Both the position numbers and the translations under genes were made by a program. DNA of 64,000 nucleotides from Pseudomonadaceae bacterium (lineage in GTDB: Bacteria > Pseudomonadota > Gammaproteobacteria > Pseudomonadales > Pseudomonadaceae), in NCBI GenBank assembly GCA_030602315.1, contig JAUVZY010000015.1, positions 1-64,000 on the forward strand, read 5' to 3'. Below the pieces are notes generated by a model. The model was not told the DNA's origin. It was given only the letters and a program-made list of their open reading frames with translations, and ran no database searches. This document shows positions 63,270 to 64,000 of this stretch, in pieces; position 1 is the first letter of the stretch, and each line of letters starts with the position of its first letter.

Positions 63270-64000
63270 ATGCTTCATTTCCTTGCGTCAGTGCCTCGCC
63301 GTGCCGGCGCCGACATGCCCGCTTCGCGTTGTCCCCTTCTGTTGCTCCTGCCGCTGGCGCTGACCGGCTGCGAGGCCGCGCTCGATCTCTCCGCGGTGGA
63401 GCGCCAGCACCAGCAACCCACCCAGCGCACCGACTTCTACCAGGCCATGGCCGCCACCGAGCGCCTGCTGCTGATCGCCGGCAACGACGGCGTGCTGCTG
63501 GCCAGCCGTGACCAGGGCGCCAGCTGGCAGCGCCAGAGCCTGGCGCGCGGCGCGGCGATCATCGATCTGGATGCCTGCCCGGACGGCAGCGTCATCGCCC
63601 TGGGCTTCGACGGCCAGCTGTGGCACGGCGATGCCGAGGGCGCCCACTGGCGCGCGCACAAGTTGCCCACCGGCGAGCAGATGATGACCGCCGCCTGCGC
63701 GCCGGACGGCAGCTGGTGGGCGGCCGGGGCCTACAGCACCGTGCTCGCCAGCGCCGATCAGGGCGGGGCCTGGGAGGAAACCAGCCTCGAAGAAGACGCC
63801 ATGCTCACCGGCCTGCAGTTTCTCGATGAGCGCCGCGCGGTGCTCACCGGCGAATTCGGCCTGGTGTTCACCAGCGAGGACGGCGGCGCCAGCTGGAACC
63901 CGGCCGGCGCGCTGCCCGACGAGTTCTACCCGCACGCGGCGCACTTTCGCAGCCTCGAGGAAGGCTGGGTCGGCGGGCTGAACGGCTTCATCTACTACAC
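63270..64000 (+). CDS. Lipoprotein with Asp-box (BNR/YCF48-like) repeats, 5' part
   Basis: 243 codons are open from ATG 63270 to the window edge, with no stop. The N-terminus has a signal with a lipobox LALTGC, so an exported lipoprotein is expected; an internal ATG at 63315 also precedes the signal and could be the start. The mature part carries repeated Asp-box motifs SRDQGASW, SADQGGAW and SEDGGASW inside beta-propeller-like blades, as in YCF48/BNR-repeat proteins. In other proteobacteria such genes often sit with RND/MMPL-type transporters and DUF1302/DUF1329 genes in hydrocarbon or steroid clusters; whether that holds here lies outside the window. The adjacent sigma-54 promoter and DmpR-type sites suggest phenol control. 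Confidence 0.8.
   Translation, partial: MLHFLASVPRRAGADMPASRCPLLLLLPLALTGCEAALDLSAVERQHQQPTQRTDFYQAMAATERLLLIAGNDGVLLASRDQGASWQRQSLARGAAIIDLDACPDGSVIALGFDGQLWHGDAEGAHWRAHKLPTGEQMMTAACAPDGSWWAAGAYSTVLASADQGGAWEETSLEEDAMLTGLQFLDERRAVLTGEFGLVFTSEDGGASWNPAGALPDEFYPHAAHFRSLEEGWVGGLNGFIYY

Noticed and set aside
63254-63511. An 85-codon open frame at the right edge
   Set aside because: Its sequence is low-complexity Arg/Ala. The overlapping frame from 63270 stays open to the window end and shows a lipobox and Asp-box repeats.

Overview
The window is a GC-rich chromosomal segment whose core genes (serA, rpiA, ilvA, rppH, ptsP, lgt, thyA, folA, ilvD, ubiCA, hupB, typA) and gene neighbourhoods look like the genus Pseudomonas. 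The species cannot be fixed from sequence reading alone. I saw no tRNA, rRNA, insertion sequence, integrase or CRISPR array.

Layout. 1-5998: the 3' end of typA, a lipoprotein of unknown function, a MASE3-GGDEF-EAL c-di-GMP protein, a short-chain dehydrogenase and an auxin-efflux-type transporter. 6136-12888: an eight-gene, translationally coupled Mrp/Mnh-like cation/proton antiporter operon with unusual composition (E-F-G-AB fusion-C plus three different proton-channel subunits). 12932-14697: a CsgD-like LuxR regulator divergent from a secreted Gly/Thr/Ser-repeat protein. 14758-47000: mostly housekeeping genes. These include serA divergent from a D-2-hydroxyglutarate dehydrogenase, rpiA/ilvA, rppH-ptsP, lgt-thyA, a predicted glutamate-receptor-like potassium channel, a ParA ATPase, a GTPase/DUF2868 pair, folA, a diguanylate cyclase, ilvD, rlmI, ubiCA, hupB, a glutaryl-CoA-dehydrogenase-like gene, lemA with two TPM genes, and the NO-detoxification pair hmp/norR with visible NorR sites.

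47073-62968 is the main accessory module: a complete phenol catabolism system. DmpR (plus strand) is divergent from dmpKLMNOPQBCDEFGHI (minus strand). These encode the multicomponent phenol hydroxylase (K-P), the ferredoxin that reactivates catechol 2,3-dioxygenase (Q), and the meta-cleavage pathway (B-I) to pyruvate and acetyl-CoA. Three further genes (2-hydroxychromene-2-carboxylate-isomerase-like, GST-like, GlcG-like) follow dmpI in the same tightly packed transcription unit. A sigma-54 promoter and two DmpR-type upstream sites precede dmpK.

The most interesting observation is at the right edge. Downstream of the dmpR terminator, at 63045-63215, the same architecture appears a second time on the plus strand: two DmpR-type inverted repeats 30 bp apart, an IHF-like site and a consensus -24/-12 promoter. 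It faces a lipoprotein gene with Asp-box repeats that runs off the window. This suggests that DmpR controls a second, outward-facing operon, perhaps for envelope or transport functions linked to phenol use.
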